Positions 37,063 to 46,007 of a DNA stretch of 64,000 nt are shown piece after piece (the first letter of the stretch is position 1; every line of letters begins with the position of its first letter). The position numbers and the translations under genes were made by a program. The notes below the pieces were generated by a model. It had not been told where the DNA came from and ran no database searches. It was given only the letters and a program-made list of their open reading frames with translations. Source of the DNA: Rhodomicrobium sp. R_RK_3 (GTDB taxonomy: Bacteria > Pseudomonadota > Alphaproteobacteria > Rhizobiales > Rhodomicrobiaceae); the NCBI RefSeq assembly GCF_002198715.1, contig NZ_MWLK01000026.1, positions 106,791-170,790 of the forward strand. The letters are read 5' to 3'.

Positions 37063-37931
37063 CCTCGCGCCTGCTCCCGTCCCAACAGGCCGCGCGGAAA
37101 GGCGCAGACGATGACGATGACGGCGAGATAGAAGAAGAAATTGCCGAAATCGGGGAAGAGATAGCGCCCCGTCGTATCGACCGCGCCGAGCAGCAGGCAG
37201 GCGGCCAGCGCACCGGAAATCGAGCCCGCGCCGCCGACCGAGACCACCACCAGAAACGTCACCATGTAGCGCAACGCGTAATAGGGCTCGATGGGCAGGA
37301 ACTCCGCGCCGACCACGCCGCCGAACGCCGCCAGCCCCATCGCCAGCGCGAAGGCGACGGCATAGACGAACTCCGTGCGCACGCCGAGCGCGCTGGTCAT
37401 CGCCGCATTGTCGACCGCCGCGCGCAGCCGGATGCCGAAGGCGGTGCGCTCGATCAGCAGCCACAGACCGAGCGCCACGGCGAGGCCGCACACCATGACG
37501 AACAGCCGGTGCGCGGCGATGGTGCGGAAGCCGATATCGACCGGCCCGGACAGCGCGGCGGGCAGCGGAATGGTCTTCAGCGTCGGACCGAAGATGTAAT
37601 TGGTGATGCCGATGATGCAGAAGGTGATGCCGATGGTCATCAGCACCTGGATGAGCTGCGGCTGGGCGTAGACGCGCCGGTAGAGGAAGCGCTCCAGCGG
37701 GATGGCGATGGCGATGGTGCCGATGATCGCCGCCAGCACCGCCGCCGCATAGCCGAGCCCCATGTCGCGCGCGACATAGGAGGCGATGTAGCCGCCGATC
37801 ATGGCGAAGCCGCCATGGGCGAGATTGACCACCTGCATCAGGCCCATCGTCACCGACAGGCCGATGCAGATGATGAACAGCACCATGCCATAGGCGAAGG
37901 CGTCCACCGCGATGCTGAGAACCGTCTGCAT
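37059..37931 (-). CDS. livH: Branched-chain amino acid-type ABC permease (LivH-like)
   Basis: 290 residues, about seven to eight helices. Family marks: GLMQVVNLAHGGFAMIGGYI near the N-terminus and ERTAFGIRLRAAVDNAAMTSALG for the EAA-like loop. It overlaps livM by 4 bp and starts 37 bp after the binding-protein gene. Confidence 0.92.
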   Translation of the reverse strand: MQTVLSIAVDAFAYGMVLFIICIGLSVTMGLMQVVNLAHGGFAMIGGYIASYVARDMGLGYAAAVLAAIIGTIAIAIPLERFLYRRVYAQPQLIQVLMTIGITFCIIGITNYIFGPTLKTIPLPAALSGPVDIGFRTIAAHRLFVMVCGLAVALGLWLLIERTAFGIRLRAAVDNAAMTSALGVRTEFVYAVAFALAMGLAAFGGVVGAEFLPIEPYYALRYMVTFLVVVSVGGAGSISGALAACLLLGAVDTTGRYLFPDFGNFFFYLAVIVIVCAFPRGLLGREQARG

Positions 37932-37968
37932 GTCCGCCGCCTGCCGCTCGCGCCTTGCCGATCCGCGG

Positions 37969-39144
37969 CTACTTTACGAGACCGGGATCGGTTTGGCCCG
38001 GAAAACTCTCGATCTCTTTATTGATGTACTGGCCGCTGGCGTCCTTCGCCACCTCGCGCAGGTAGATGGTTTGCGTCACGTGCCGCGTCTTGGGGTCGAT
38101 GGAGACCGGCCCGCGCGGGCTGATCCAGGCGAGGCCCTTCACCGCCTCGACGGCCTTGGCTGCGTCCTGCTTGCCGCCGGTCGCCTCGATCATCTTGCTG
38201 ATGACGAACATGCCGTCATAGGCGCCGATGGCCGGGAACGACAGCTCGGCCGGATTGCCGATGGCCTTGCGGGCGGCCTCGACAAAAATCTTGTTTTCCG
38301 GCGAGTCATGCGAGACGGCGTAATGATAGCTGGTGACGAGGCCGAGCGCGCCGTCGCCGAGCGCGGGCAGATCGCTTTCCTGGGTGAGGTCGCCGGACGC
38401 CAGGAATTTGATGCCGGCGGCCTTCAGGCCGTTGTCGTTGTAGGCTTTGACGAAGCCGAGGGTCGGCGGGCCGGAGGGCAGGAAGGCGAAGACGGCATCG
38501 GCGCCCGAATCCTTCACGCGCTGCAGGATCGGGCTGAAATCGTTGGTCTGCATCGGCATCCGGATCGACTCCACCACCGTGCCGCCCGCCGCCGGAAACG
38601 CCTTTTTGAAGGCGTTTTCCGCATCGACGCCGGGGCCGTAATCGCTGACCACGGTGATGACCTTCCTGATGCCGCGCTCGATGGCGGCCTTGCCGAGCGG
38701 CGTCACCGTCTGCCAGAGCGTAAAGGAGGTGCGCACCACCAGCGGCGACTGCTCCATGATGGCCGACGTCGCGGCATTGAAGATCACCAGCGGCACATTG
38801 GCCTGGGTGAGGATGGGGGTGATGGCGAGCGCGTCGGGCGTAAAATAGACGCCGCCGAGATATTGCACCTTGTCCTTGACCACCAGTTCCTGGGCGATGG
38901 CGCGGGCCTGCTGCGGATTGGCCGTCGGCAGGTCGCGATAGATGATCTCGACCTCGTTGCCGCCGACGCTCTTGCCGTTCAGCGCCCGGTAAGCCTCGAT
39001 GCCGGCCTGGAAATTCTTGCCCTGCAAGGCGAACGGACCGGAAAACGGCCCGATGATGCCGACCCGCACCGTTTCGGCGGCGGCGGCTCCGGCACCCAGC
39101 ATTGCCAGCCCGAAGGCGGCGCACAAAACGCGTCTCGAAATCAT
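37969..39144 (-). CDS. Branched-chain amino acid-type ABC substrate-binding protein
   Basis: 391 residues, signal peptide (VLCAAFGLAMLGAGAAAAE) and type I periplasmic-binding fold: VRVGIIGPFSGPFALQGKNF, YLGGVYFTPDALA, VVSDYGPG. It captures the transported ligand, perhaps an aromatic or branched acid. ATG 39144 fits the GGAGGGG ribosome site better than ATG 39150. First gene of the liv operon, divergent from the IclR gene, with a dyad between them. Confidence 0.9.
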   Translation of the reverse strand: MISRRVLCAAFGLAMLGAGAAAAETVRVGIIGPFSGPFALQGKNFQAGIEAYRALNGKSVGGNEVEIIYRDLPTANPQQARAIAQELVVKDKVQYLGGVYFTPDALAITPILTQANVPLVIFNAATSAIMEQSPLVVRTSFTLWQTVTPLGKAAIERGIRKVITVVSDYGPGVDAENAFKKAFPAAGGTVVESIRMPMQTNDFSPILQRVKDSGADAVFAFLPSGPPTLGFVKAYNDNGLKAAGIKFLASGDLTQESDLPALGDGALGLVTSYHYAVSHDSPENKIFVEAARKAIGNPAELSFPAIGAYDGMFVISKMIEATGGKQDAAKAVEAVKGLAWISPRGPVSIDPKTRHVTQTIYLREVAKDASGQYINKEIESFPGQTDPGLVK

Positions 39145-39222
39145 GGACATCCCCTCCCCAAGGCCCGCTTTTACACTGCGGGCTCACCCAATGCCATTGA
39201 TCATCCCGCGCTGACAGGATAG

Positions 39223-39239
39223 TGTGCGCGATGCGCACA
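39223..39239. promoter_or_regulatory. IclR-region dyad between liv operon and iclR
   Basis: TGTGCGC-GAT-GCGCACA is a perfect 7-bp dyad with a 3-bp centre, placed 84 bp from the liv operon start and 66 bp from the IclR gene start. IclR members commonly bind palindromes of this size in the divergent promoter they share. Confidence 0.65.
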
Positions 39240-39304
39240 TATTCTTATTCTACGCACGAGTCTACGATGCGGCCTTTTACTGTCAAGCGCTATGGACAGG
39301 CCGC

Positions 39305-40108
39305 ATGAAGGCTCTCACGCAGGAGACGCCCGGCGTGGAGGCCGGGGCAGGGCGAGGGGAATCCCGCGATTTCGTCGCCAGCCTGGAAAAGGGGCTGGCG
39401 GTCATCGAAGCCTTCGGCCCCGAGCATCAGCGGCTGACGCTGGCCGATGTGGCGCGGCGCACCGGCCTGACGCGCGCGGCGGCGCGGCGCTATCTGCTGA
39501 CGCTGACGCAATTGCGCTATGCCGATTTCGACGGCCGCTTTTTCAGCCTCAGTCCGCGCATTCTGAGGCTCGGCTACGCCTATCTGTCGTCGACCCCGCT
39601 GCCAAGCCGGATTCAGCCCTTTTTGGAGGGCATCTCCGAGGAGACCGGCGAGTCGAGTTCGGCGGCGGTGATCGACGGCGACGACATCGTCTATATCGCC
39701 CGCTCGGCGACGAAGCGGATCATGTCGATCGGTCTCGGGGTGGGCAGCCGTTTGCCGATCTACTGCACCTCGCTCGGCCGAGCGCTGCTGGCCTATCTGC
39801 CGGAGGCGGAGCAGGCCGCCTATCTCGCCCGCGCCGACCTGACCGCGCGCACGCCGAAGACGGTGACGGGCATCGCCGCTTTGCAGCACGTGCTGCGGCA
39901 GGTGCGCGAGGACGGCTTCGCGATGGTCGACGAGGAACTGGAGCCGGGCTTGCGCTCGATCGCGGTGCCGGTGCTCGGGCCGGATGGCGGGGCGCGCTTT
40001 GCACTGAATATCGGCGCGCACGCGGCCTGGGTTTCAGCCGAGGACATGACAGTGCGTTTCCTGCCGGTGTTGCGAAAGGCCGGCGAGGCGTTGCGCGGGA
40101 TTGTTTAG
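39305..40108 (+). CDS. IclR family transcriptional regulator
   Basis: 267 residues: winged helix (DFVASLEKGLAVIEAFGPE, LTLADVARRTGLTRAAARRYL) and an IclR effector domain (SRLPIYCTSLGRALLAYL, DEELEPGLRSIAVPVLG). It resembles PcaR/PobR-type regulators of aromatic acid catabolism. ATG 39305 gives the conventional N-terminus; the frame is open 81 bp further without similarity. It probably controls the divergent liv operon. Confidence 0.92.
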   Translation: MKALTQETPGVEAGAGRGESRDFVASLEKGLAVIEAFGPEHQRLTLADVARRTGLTRAAARRYLLTLTQLRYADFDGRFFSLSPRILRLGYAYLSSTPLPSRIQPFLEGISEETGESSSAAVIDGDDIVYIARSATKRIMSIGLGVGSRLPIYCTSLGRALLAYLPEAEQAAYLARADLTARTPKTVTGIAALQHVLRQVREDGFAMVDEELEPGLRSIAVPVLGPDGGARFALNIGAHAAWVSAEDMTVRFLPVLRKAGEALRGIV

Positions 40109-40157
40109 CCGCTAAGGGCGTGCTGTCTGCGCGCCCGGCTAAACACGTAGGCACGGC

Positions 40158-40562
40158 CTACAAAATGCCCTTCTCTGCGTCTTCGACGGAGACGCCGAGC
40201 TTGTCGAGGCCTTCTTCGAGATAGTCGGCGAGGAGGGGAATGCCAATCAGATAGTCTCCGGTGCGGCTGGCGCGCTCGGATTTGGCGGTCTCGATGGCAT
40301 CGTCCAGCTCCTCCGGAGCAAACGATCCGCGACCGAGCCAGGCCAGCGCCACAAGGCTTGCCTGTTCGTCCCGGTTCAGGCCGCCGATAAACTCCTCCAA
40401 CTCGCTGCGCGTTGAATCGTTGGAGAAATTCTCAAGAATCGTATCGCTGTCATCATCGCGGAAACCGAAGCGCATGGGATCTTCCCAGCTCCCGGTCTTG
40501 GCATCATATTCGCGTGCTCGAACGATGACGTGAGCGACTTTTGCCGTCGAGATTTCAAGCAT
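40158..40562 (-). CDS. DUF3775 protein
   Basis: 134 residues, cytoplasmic, acidic. The family pattern is visible: MLEISTAKVAHVIVRAREYD at the N-terminus, LEEFIGGLNRDEQASLVALAWLGRG in the middle, DYLIGIPLLADYLEEGLDKLG near the end. The function of DUF3775 is unknown. The start at ATG 40562 is chosen by family alignment; the frame continues to 40598 and there is no strong ribosome site. It lies just before the uracil-DNA glycosylase gene's 3' side on the same strand, 55 bp apart. Confidence 0.8.
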   Translation of the reverse strand: MLEISTAKVAHVIVRAREYDAKTGSWEDPMRFGFRDDDSDTILENFSNDSTRSELEEFIGGLNRDEQASLVALAWLGRGSFAPEELDDAIETAKSERASRTGDYLIGIPLLADYLEEGLDKLGVSVEDAEKGIL

Positions 40563-40617
40563 GATTTTGTACTGACCCGAGGTTACGCAACAACACAAAT
40601 TGGGCGATGCCGGGTCG

Positions 40618-41364
40618 TTAGTCTACATCGCTATTATTGGAAATTTCAAGGTAGGTTCGGACAGTCTTAAAAACCGTCTCAAACATCGACGGGGTCAACA
40701 TACCAGTATTAGTGTTGTAGCGGGAGCAGTGATAGCTATCGAACAGGCGCACCGGGCTGCCGGGGACGGCATGGCTTGCACCATGGCGAAAGGGAAAAGC
40801 CGCTAATTTCAAACCCAAAGCCCGCAGCGTGCTGTCATGGGCGATGCGGCCGAGCACGACGATTGCCCGCAGCTTGGGCAAGACACCTATGCGCTGCGTT
40901 AAAAAATGGCGGCATATGTTGATTTCGGAGGGCTCCGGCTTGTTGGCGGGCGGGACGCAGCGCACGGCATTGGTAATCATGCAGCGCTGGAGGCGGAGGC
41001 CGTCGGCGGGCGTTTCCAGATATTCCCCTGACGCGAGGCCGAATTTGAGCAGGGTGCTGTAGAGAAGCTGCCCGGCATAATCGCCCGTAAAGGGGCGTCC
41101 GGTGCGATTGGCGCCGCGCAGGCCGGGCGCCAGGCCGACGATCAGAAGCTGAGCCTCCGCGTCGCCGAAAGACGGCACCGGTGCATTGAAGAAGTCGGGA
41201 AAGCTGGTGCGGTTGCTCTCCCTGAAGGCGGCGAGGCGCGGGCATAGGGGGCAGTCGCGGCTGGGTTCGGCGCATTCCATGGCGGGCAGAGCCTCAAGGC
41301 GCGGCGGCGCTGAGCCGCGGTTCCGACGGTCGAGCACTCCGTTGAAACGGGAATCGCCGCCCAT
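40618..41364 (-). CDS. Type 5 uracil-DNA glycosylase (UdgB)
   Basis: 248 residues. Motif 1 GLAPGLRGANRTGRPFTGD and the C-terminal SYHCSRYNTNTGMLT are diagnostic of the Fe-S type 5 UDG family, which removes uracil (and deaminated purines) from DNA. Cys residues in CPLCPR, RCMITNAVRCVPP and INICRHF are candidate [4Fe-4S] ligands. ATG 41280 is an alternative that would start MECAEPSRDCPLCPR; neither start has a clear Shine-Dalgarno site. Confidence 0.88.
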   Translation of the reverse strand: MGGDSRFNGVLDRRNRGSAPPRLEALPAMECAEPSRDCPLCPRLAAFRESNRTSFPDFFNAPVPSFGDAEAQLLIVGLAPGLRGANRTGRPFTGDYAGQLLYSTLLKFGLASGEYLETPADGLRLQRCMITNAVRCVPPANKPEPSEINICRHFLTQRIGVLPKLRAIVVLGRIAHDSTLRALGLKLAAFPFRHGASHAVPGSPVRLFDSYHCSRYNTNTGMLTPSMFETVFKTVRTYLEISNNSDVD

Positions 41365-41564
41365 GTCGAGCTTTCAATGCGGCGCCGCTCGCGCCGGATG
41401 CTTGCCGTAGACCCCAAGACAGTGACGGTCATCAGTGTTGCGGCGTCTTTCGCCCAGCATTCTTCCCCCTATCGTCCGGGCCGAGTGCGCGGCCTGCAGT
41501 GCATTTCGCCATGGGCCGGAATTGCCGCCGCTCTCGGACGTTTCCCCTCACAAGGCGCATCATC

Positions 41565-42119
41565 ATGATCAGCGAGACCAACATGCTCACCTCTCCCGTC
41601 GCTCCGCGGGACCATGTCCTCGGGGCGCCCGAAGCTCCCGTGATCGTCGTCGAATATGGCGATTATGAATGCCAGTTCTGCGGGCAGGCCCATAAGGTAG
41701 TAAGCGAGCTCATGCGCTCGTTCGGCAAGCAGATGCGCTATGTCTACCGGCAGTTCCCGCTGACGGCCGTCCACCCGCACGCCCAGCAGGCGGCAGAGGC
41801 AGCCGAGGCCGCCGGCGCGCAGGACGATGTCTGGAAGATGCACGACATGCTCTACCGCCATCAGCGGGCGCTGGACATGCGCAGCCTCACGCGCCACGCC
41901 GCGCTGATCGGCCTCGACCTGCCGCGCTTCGCCAATGATCTCGCGCGCCATGTCCACGCTCCGCGCGTCCGCGAGGATTTCCTCAGCGGTCTGCGCAGCG
42001 GCGTCAACGGCACGCCGACCTTCTTCATCAACGGCTTCCGCCATAATGGGCCGTTCGACGTCAAAACGCTGGGGTCGGCCATCGAGGCCGCGATCGAAAT
42101 GCCCGCCCACGCGCCCTGA
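41565..42119 (+). CDS. DsbA-family thioredoxin-fold protein, cytoplasmic
   Basis: 184 residues with active site CQFC (VVEYGDYECQFCGQAH) and the cis-Pro loop GTPTFFINGFRH. The fold is that of the DsbA/FrnE-like disulfide family, but no signal peptide is present from any credible start, so it probably acts in the cytoplasm as an oxidoreductase. It is 200 bp away from and divergent to the UDG gene. Confidence 0.86.
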   Translation: MISETNMLTSPVAPRDHVLGAPEAPVIVVEYGDYECQFCGQAHKVVSELMRSFGKQMRYVYRQFPLTAVHPHAQQAAEAAEAAGAQDDVWKMHDMLYRHQRALDMRSLTRHAALIGLDLPRFANDLARHVHAPRVREDFLSGLRSGVNGTPTFFINGFRHNGPFDVKTLGSAIEAAIEMPAHAP

Positions 42120-42482
42120 TGCGCGGCCAAGACGGCGTCAGCATTCGTTGAGGGTGCCATGCGATCCCCGGCAAAAGCTGACTGCCGTCAAGGCCGCCGC
42201 CGTGCGGATGCGCGCCAATTGCCGCCGGGGATTTGGCTCTAATCGGCCAGGTTGCTGGCGAAGTTTGCCCTGCTCGTTCCGCGCCAAAAATGGCATGACG
42301 AAATTGTCAGGAAATGCGATAGGGATTGGGCTAGGCGGTGGGACGTCGAAGCCAAACATTCCCTCGGCTTTCCTCTTCCATCCTCCGAAATGAATGCCTA
42401 GCTGGCTAAAAGGCCCAGGCTGGGGATTTGCAATTTCCCAAGCCTTTTGTGCCATTAACCTCGAGTTAGGGAGACAGAATTC
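42120..42482. other. Intergenic region before the protease operon
   Basis: 363 bp. A minus-strand frame at 42138-42455 is open but has no recognisable domain and a Pro-rich composition, so I do not call it. A promoter for the small exported protein gene is expected in the last 100 bp but no convincing -35/-10 pair was picked out. Confidence 0.4.
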
Positions 42483-42797
42483 ATGATCAGATCTATCCTT
42501 GCGGCCGCCATCGTGGCGATCTTCGCCGCGCCGTCAGCCCAGGCGGCCTCGAATGACTGTATTTCGAAATACAAGGACTTCTGGGACAAGCAGAACGAAT
42601 ACGCCAACGCCAAGCCATCGATCGAGGACGTGATCGCGACCAACCGCCAGGGCATCCGCGCGTTCGATGCGTGCCAATCCGGCGACGAAGTCAAATTTGA
42701 CGATTTTTGGGACAAGATTAAGCAATACAGCAACTCTAAAGAGGATCAGGAAAAGTTCTGGACCGAGTTGCAGAAAGTCGGCGCAGCCAAGAAATAG
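42483..42797 (+). CDS. Small exported protein of unknown function
   Basis: 104 residues with a clear signal peptide (MIRSILAAAIVAIFAAPSAQA). The mature part is short, Lys/Asp-rich, with two Cys (DCISKYKD and DACQSGD) that could form one disulfide and repeated KxxFWDK segments (KYKDFWDKQ, FDDFWDKIKQ). No known family was recognised. GGGAGAC lies 10 bases before ATG 42483. It precedes a secreted metalloprotease gene by 85 bp. Confidence 0.72.
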   Translation: MIRSILAAAIVAIFAAPSAQAASNDCISKYKDFWDKQNEYANAKPSIEDVIATNRQGIRAFDACQSGDEVKFDDFWDKIKQYSNSKEDQEKFWTELQKVGAAKK

Positions 42798-42882
42798 GCC
42801 GCCCGATCCATTTACAGATTGGGTGGCAGTCCGGTTATTCCGGCTGCCACCGCAAAGGCGGAAAACCGCCGGGGCATCAGGA

Positions 42883-44640
42883 ATGCGATTTTGGACGCGA
42901 CATCGTCAATGGCCGGCCCGCCGTGCCGGTTTCGTCCCGCGTCTGGCGGCCGGTGTCCTCGCGCTGCTGATGACGGCGCTGCCGGCGACCGCTCAGGATG
43001 ATGGGGCGGAAGCGCCGACCAGCATGGTGATCTGGAACCTGCCCCCCAAGGACAGCCCCGCCTATAAATATCTGCGCGACATCGCCGGCGTCGTCGGCGG
43101 CGAGGAGCTTGCCCGCAGCAACGCCGAGATGTGGCTGCTCGAGCCGTTCCGCGCCGAGATGCTGCGCCATGCCGGCGGCGAGCAGGGCGTGCAGATGATC
43201 GAGCTCGGCAAAAGCTATAATGAGCTGATGGCCGGCGTGGCCAATCGCGTCGAAAGCAGCGAAATGCCGGCCGACCCCGGCCCCTATGCCGCCTATATGC
43301 AGCAGATGATGAAGTCGCCGTCCGTGACGGCGGTGACGATCATGATGGTCAAGCCGCCTGCGATGATGGAATACGCCCTGGCGCGCGGCCAGCAGGAGAG
43401 CATCGGCACCTGGGCCGCGCCCGAATCGATGCGGGATGAGATCGTCATCCAGATCAACCAGACCGAAAAAATCACCGTCAAGCGCAACCGCGTCGAAACG
43501 CTCGCCGACCGCACCATCTGGCACGGCACCATCGCCGGATCGCAGATGCCGGTCAGCCTGATCTGGTGGCCGGGCGGCAAGCTGACGGCCTCGTTCAGCT
43601 ACCGCAACAAGATGTACGCGATCCGCAATCTCAAGGGCATGGCGCACGCGGTGATCGAGATGGATCCAGACGATCTGCCGCCGGAACATCCGGAGGCGGA
43701 GATGTCGATGCGCGGGGGGATGCGTCCGGAAATGTCGTCGAAGCCGGGCATGGAACCGGGGCTGCGGGGCGTCCACGCCCGGACCATGCCGCGGATCCAG
43801 GCGCCGAAGCAGCCCCTGAAGCCGGCGCCGGTGAAGCCGAAGAACCCGATGAAGAGCGAGGAAGACCAGCGCAATCTCGAAGACGCCCGTGAGACCGCCC
43901 AGAGCATGCCGCCGGAATTCCTGGCGCTGCTGGAGCACAAGCCATCGATGCTGACGCCGGGCCTCAATTCCACGACGCCGGTCGTCATCACCGTGCTGTT
44001 CGTCTATTCCAAGGCGGTCGCCAGCCTCTACGAGAATATCGACAACGACCTGATTGCCCTCGCCGTCCAGCAGAGCAATGAGAGTTTTCGCCTCAGCAAG
44101 ATCGGCAATGTCCGGCTCGAAGTCGCCGGCACCTACCAATCCGATTACGAGGAAGGCGACGCCAATCTCTACAATCACCTCTGGCGCCTTGCCGACAAGG
44201 GCGACGGCTATCTGGACGAAATCCATAAGATCCGCGACGACAAGAAGGCCGATGTCGTCGTCATGCTCGTCACCAGCAATAGCGGCTGCGGGCTTGCGAC
44301 CCGCGTCGGCGCCTATGAGGACGAGGCCTTTGCCGTGGTCAATCACCAATGCGCCACGGCGACCTTTTCCGTCGCGCATGAGATCGGCCATCTGATCGGT
44401 GCGCGGCATGACCGCTCGCTCGACAATTCGACCCAGCCCTTTCCCTACGGCCATGGCTATGTCAATCAGGAGAAATGGCGGACGATGATGGCTTATAAAT
44501 CGGCCTGCAATGGCTGCCCGCGCCTGCCGATCTGGTCGAACCCGGATGTCGTGGTCGCCGAAGAGCCGGCGGGCGATGCGATGACCAACAATGCCCGCGT
44601 CATCGCCGATCAGGCCGCCCGCGTCGCGGCGTTCAGATGA
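42883..44640 (+). CDS. Exported metzincin-type zinc metalloprotease
   Basis: 585 residues with a signal peptide (LAAGVLALLMTALPATAQ). Near the C-terminus is a complete metzincin zinc site HEIGHLIGARHD (His499, Glu500, His503, His509), as in reprolysin/M12-like bacterial peptidases, with GHGYVNQEKWRTMMAYK downstream supplying the Met-turn. A long N-terminal region (about 20-300) has no obvious known domain and a Met/Pro/Lys-rich linker lies near 290-345. ATG 42883 was chosen because it gives the signal peptide; the open frame runs further 5'. It overlaps the M16 gene by 4 bp. Confidence 0.87.
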   Translation: MRFWTRHRQWPARRAGFVPRLAAGVLALLMTALPATAQDDGAEAPTSMVIWNLPPKDSPAYKYLRDIAGVVGGEELARSNAEMWLLEPFRAEMLRHAGGEQGVQMIELGKSYNELMAGVANRVESSEMPADPGPYAAYMQQMMKSPSVTAVTIMMVKPPAMMEYALARGQQESIGTWAAPESMRDEIVIQINQTEKITVKRNRVETLADRTIWHGTIAGSQMPVSLIWWPGGKLTASFSYRNKMYAIRNLKGMAHAVIEMDPDDLPPEHPEAEMSMRGGMRPEMSSKPGMEPGLRGVHARTMPRIQAPKQPLKPAPVKPKNPMKSEEDQRNLEDARETAQSMPPEFLALLEHKPSMLTPGLNSTTPVVITVLFVYSKAVASLYENIDNDLIALAVQQSNESFRLSKIGNVRLEVAGTYQSDYEEGDANLYNHLWRLADKGDGYLDEIHKIRDDKKADVVVMLVTSNSGCGLATRVGAYEDEAFAVVNHQCATATFSVAHEIGHLIGARHDRSLDNSTQPFPYGHGYVNQEKWRTMMAYKSACNGCPRLPIWSNPDVVVAEEPAGDAMTNNARVIADQAARVAAFR

Positions 44641-46007
44641 GGCCCCTGAGGGCAGGCATGCTGGCTGCGGCTGCGGCGCTGATGCTCGGCCTCGGCGCCG
44701 GCGCCGCGATGGCCGAAGCCGAAGCGCCGGTCGGCAAGGTCACGCCCTTCACGCTCGGCAATGGCCTGCAGATCGTCGTCATCGAGGATCACCGCGTCCC
44801 GGTCGTCACCCATATGGTGTGGTACAAGATCGGTTCCATCGACGATCCGCAAGGCGCATCGGGCCTCGCGCATCTGCTCGAACATCTGATGTTCAAATCT
44901 TTCGACGCCGAGGCCAAGGAAAGCTTTGCCCAGATCATGTCCCGGCTCGGCGCGGTCGATAACGCCACCACGGGGCCCGACAGCACGAATTATTTCCAGC
45001 GCGTCGCCAAGGAGCGGCTCGCCGACGTGATGGCCGTCGAGACGCGGCGCATGAGCGGGCTGACGCTGAAGGAGGACCAGGTGCTGGTCGAGCGCCAGGT
45101 GGTCCGCGAGGAGCGCCGCTCGGTGTTCGAGAGCGATCCGGTCAAGATGCTGGCGGAACAGATGATGGCGACGCTGTACGAGAACCACTCCTATGGCCGC
45201 CCGCCCATCGGCTGGGCGCATGAAATCAGCCAGCTCAAGCTCGACGATGCGCTTACCGCTTACCGCAATTTCTACATCCCCGCCAATGCCGTCGTCATCA
45301 TCGCCGGCGATGTGACGCCCCCCGAGGTCCGCCTGCTCGCCGCGCAGACCTACGGCACCATCAATGTCGACCGCCAGCCGCCGCCGCGCCTCGTCACGGC
45401 CGAGCCGGAGCCGATCGCCGCGCGCCGCGTCGAGATGACCGACGGCCGGGTGCCGCAGCCGACGCTGTTCCGTTATTACCTGACGCCAAGCTATCGCAGC
45501 GCGACCGGGCTCCAGGCCGAAAGTCTTGACATTTTGACCGCCATCCTGGGCGATGGCGAGACCAGCCGGCTGCACCGCGCCGTGGTCACGGGCGCGAAGG
45601 CGGCGGTCGGGGTCAGCGCGCATTATTTCGGCGAGGGGCGCGATAGCGGGCGGCTGGCGTTGTTCGCGATCCTGCCCGGGGATGGCGACCTCGGCGCGGC
45701 GGAGCGCGAGGTCGACCGCGTCATCGCAGACCTGCTGAAGACAGGCATCACCGAGGACGAGCTGGCGCGAGCGAAAGCCGGCATCGAAGCGCGCACCATC
45801 ATCGAGAGCGACAATCAGAAACGGCTTGCCGCGCTCTACGGCAGCGCGCTCGCCGTCGGCCGCACCGTGGACGATCTCATCGACGCGCCGAACCGTCTCG
45901 CCCGGGTCACGAAAGCCGATGTCGAAGCCGCGGCGGCGGCATTTCTGGCGCGCCAGCGCTCGGTGACAGGCGTCGTCGCGCCCCCTCCCCAGGAGGCCAA
46001 GCCGTGA
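44637..46007 (+). CDS. M16 family zinc protease, catalytic subunit
   Basis: 456 residues with a signal peptide (AAAAALMLGLGAGAAMAE). The inverted zinc motif HLLEH is intact (His79, Glu82, His83) with a downstream Glu in VVREERRSVFE as third ligand. The second half has the paired M16 C domain. It should cleave short peptides in the periplasm. It is flanked by 4-bp overlaps with the metzincin gene before and the partner M16 gene after (GTG 46004). Confidence 0.93.
   Translation: MRPLRAGMLAAAAALMLGLGAGAAMAEAEAPVGKVTPFTLGNGLQIVVIEDHRVPVVTHMVWYKIGSIDDPQGASGLAHLLEHLMFKSFDAEAKESFAQIMSRLGAVDNATTGPDSTNYFQRVAKERLADVMAVETRRMSGLTLKEDQVLVERQVVREERRSVFESDPVKMLAEQMMATLYENHSYGRPPIGWAHEISQLKLDDALTAYRNFYIPANAVVIIAGDVTPPEVRLLAAQTYGTINVDRQPPPRLVTAEPEPIAARRVEMTDGRVPQPTLFRYYLTPSYRSATGLQAESLDILTAILGDGETSRLHRAVVTGAKAAVGVSAHYFGEGRDSGRLALFAILPGDGDLGAAEREVDRVIADLLKTGITEDELARAKAGIEARTIIESDNQKRLAALYGSALAVGRTVDDLIDAPNRLARVTKADVEAAAAAFLARQRSVTGVVAPPPQEAKP

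Noticed and set aside
35309..37213. Single long gene covering livG and livM on the minus strand
   Set aside because: The frame upstream of 36073 has no LivG match and runs through livM in another frame; overlapping ATGA and GTGA starts explain the real genes.
42138..42455. Minus-strand open frame of 105 codons
   Set aside because: Pro-rich, no known domain, no ribosome site, and no conserved neighbour.
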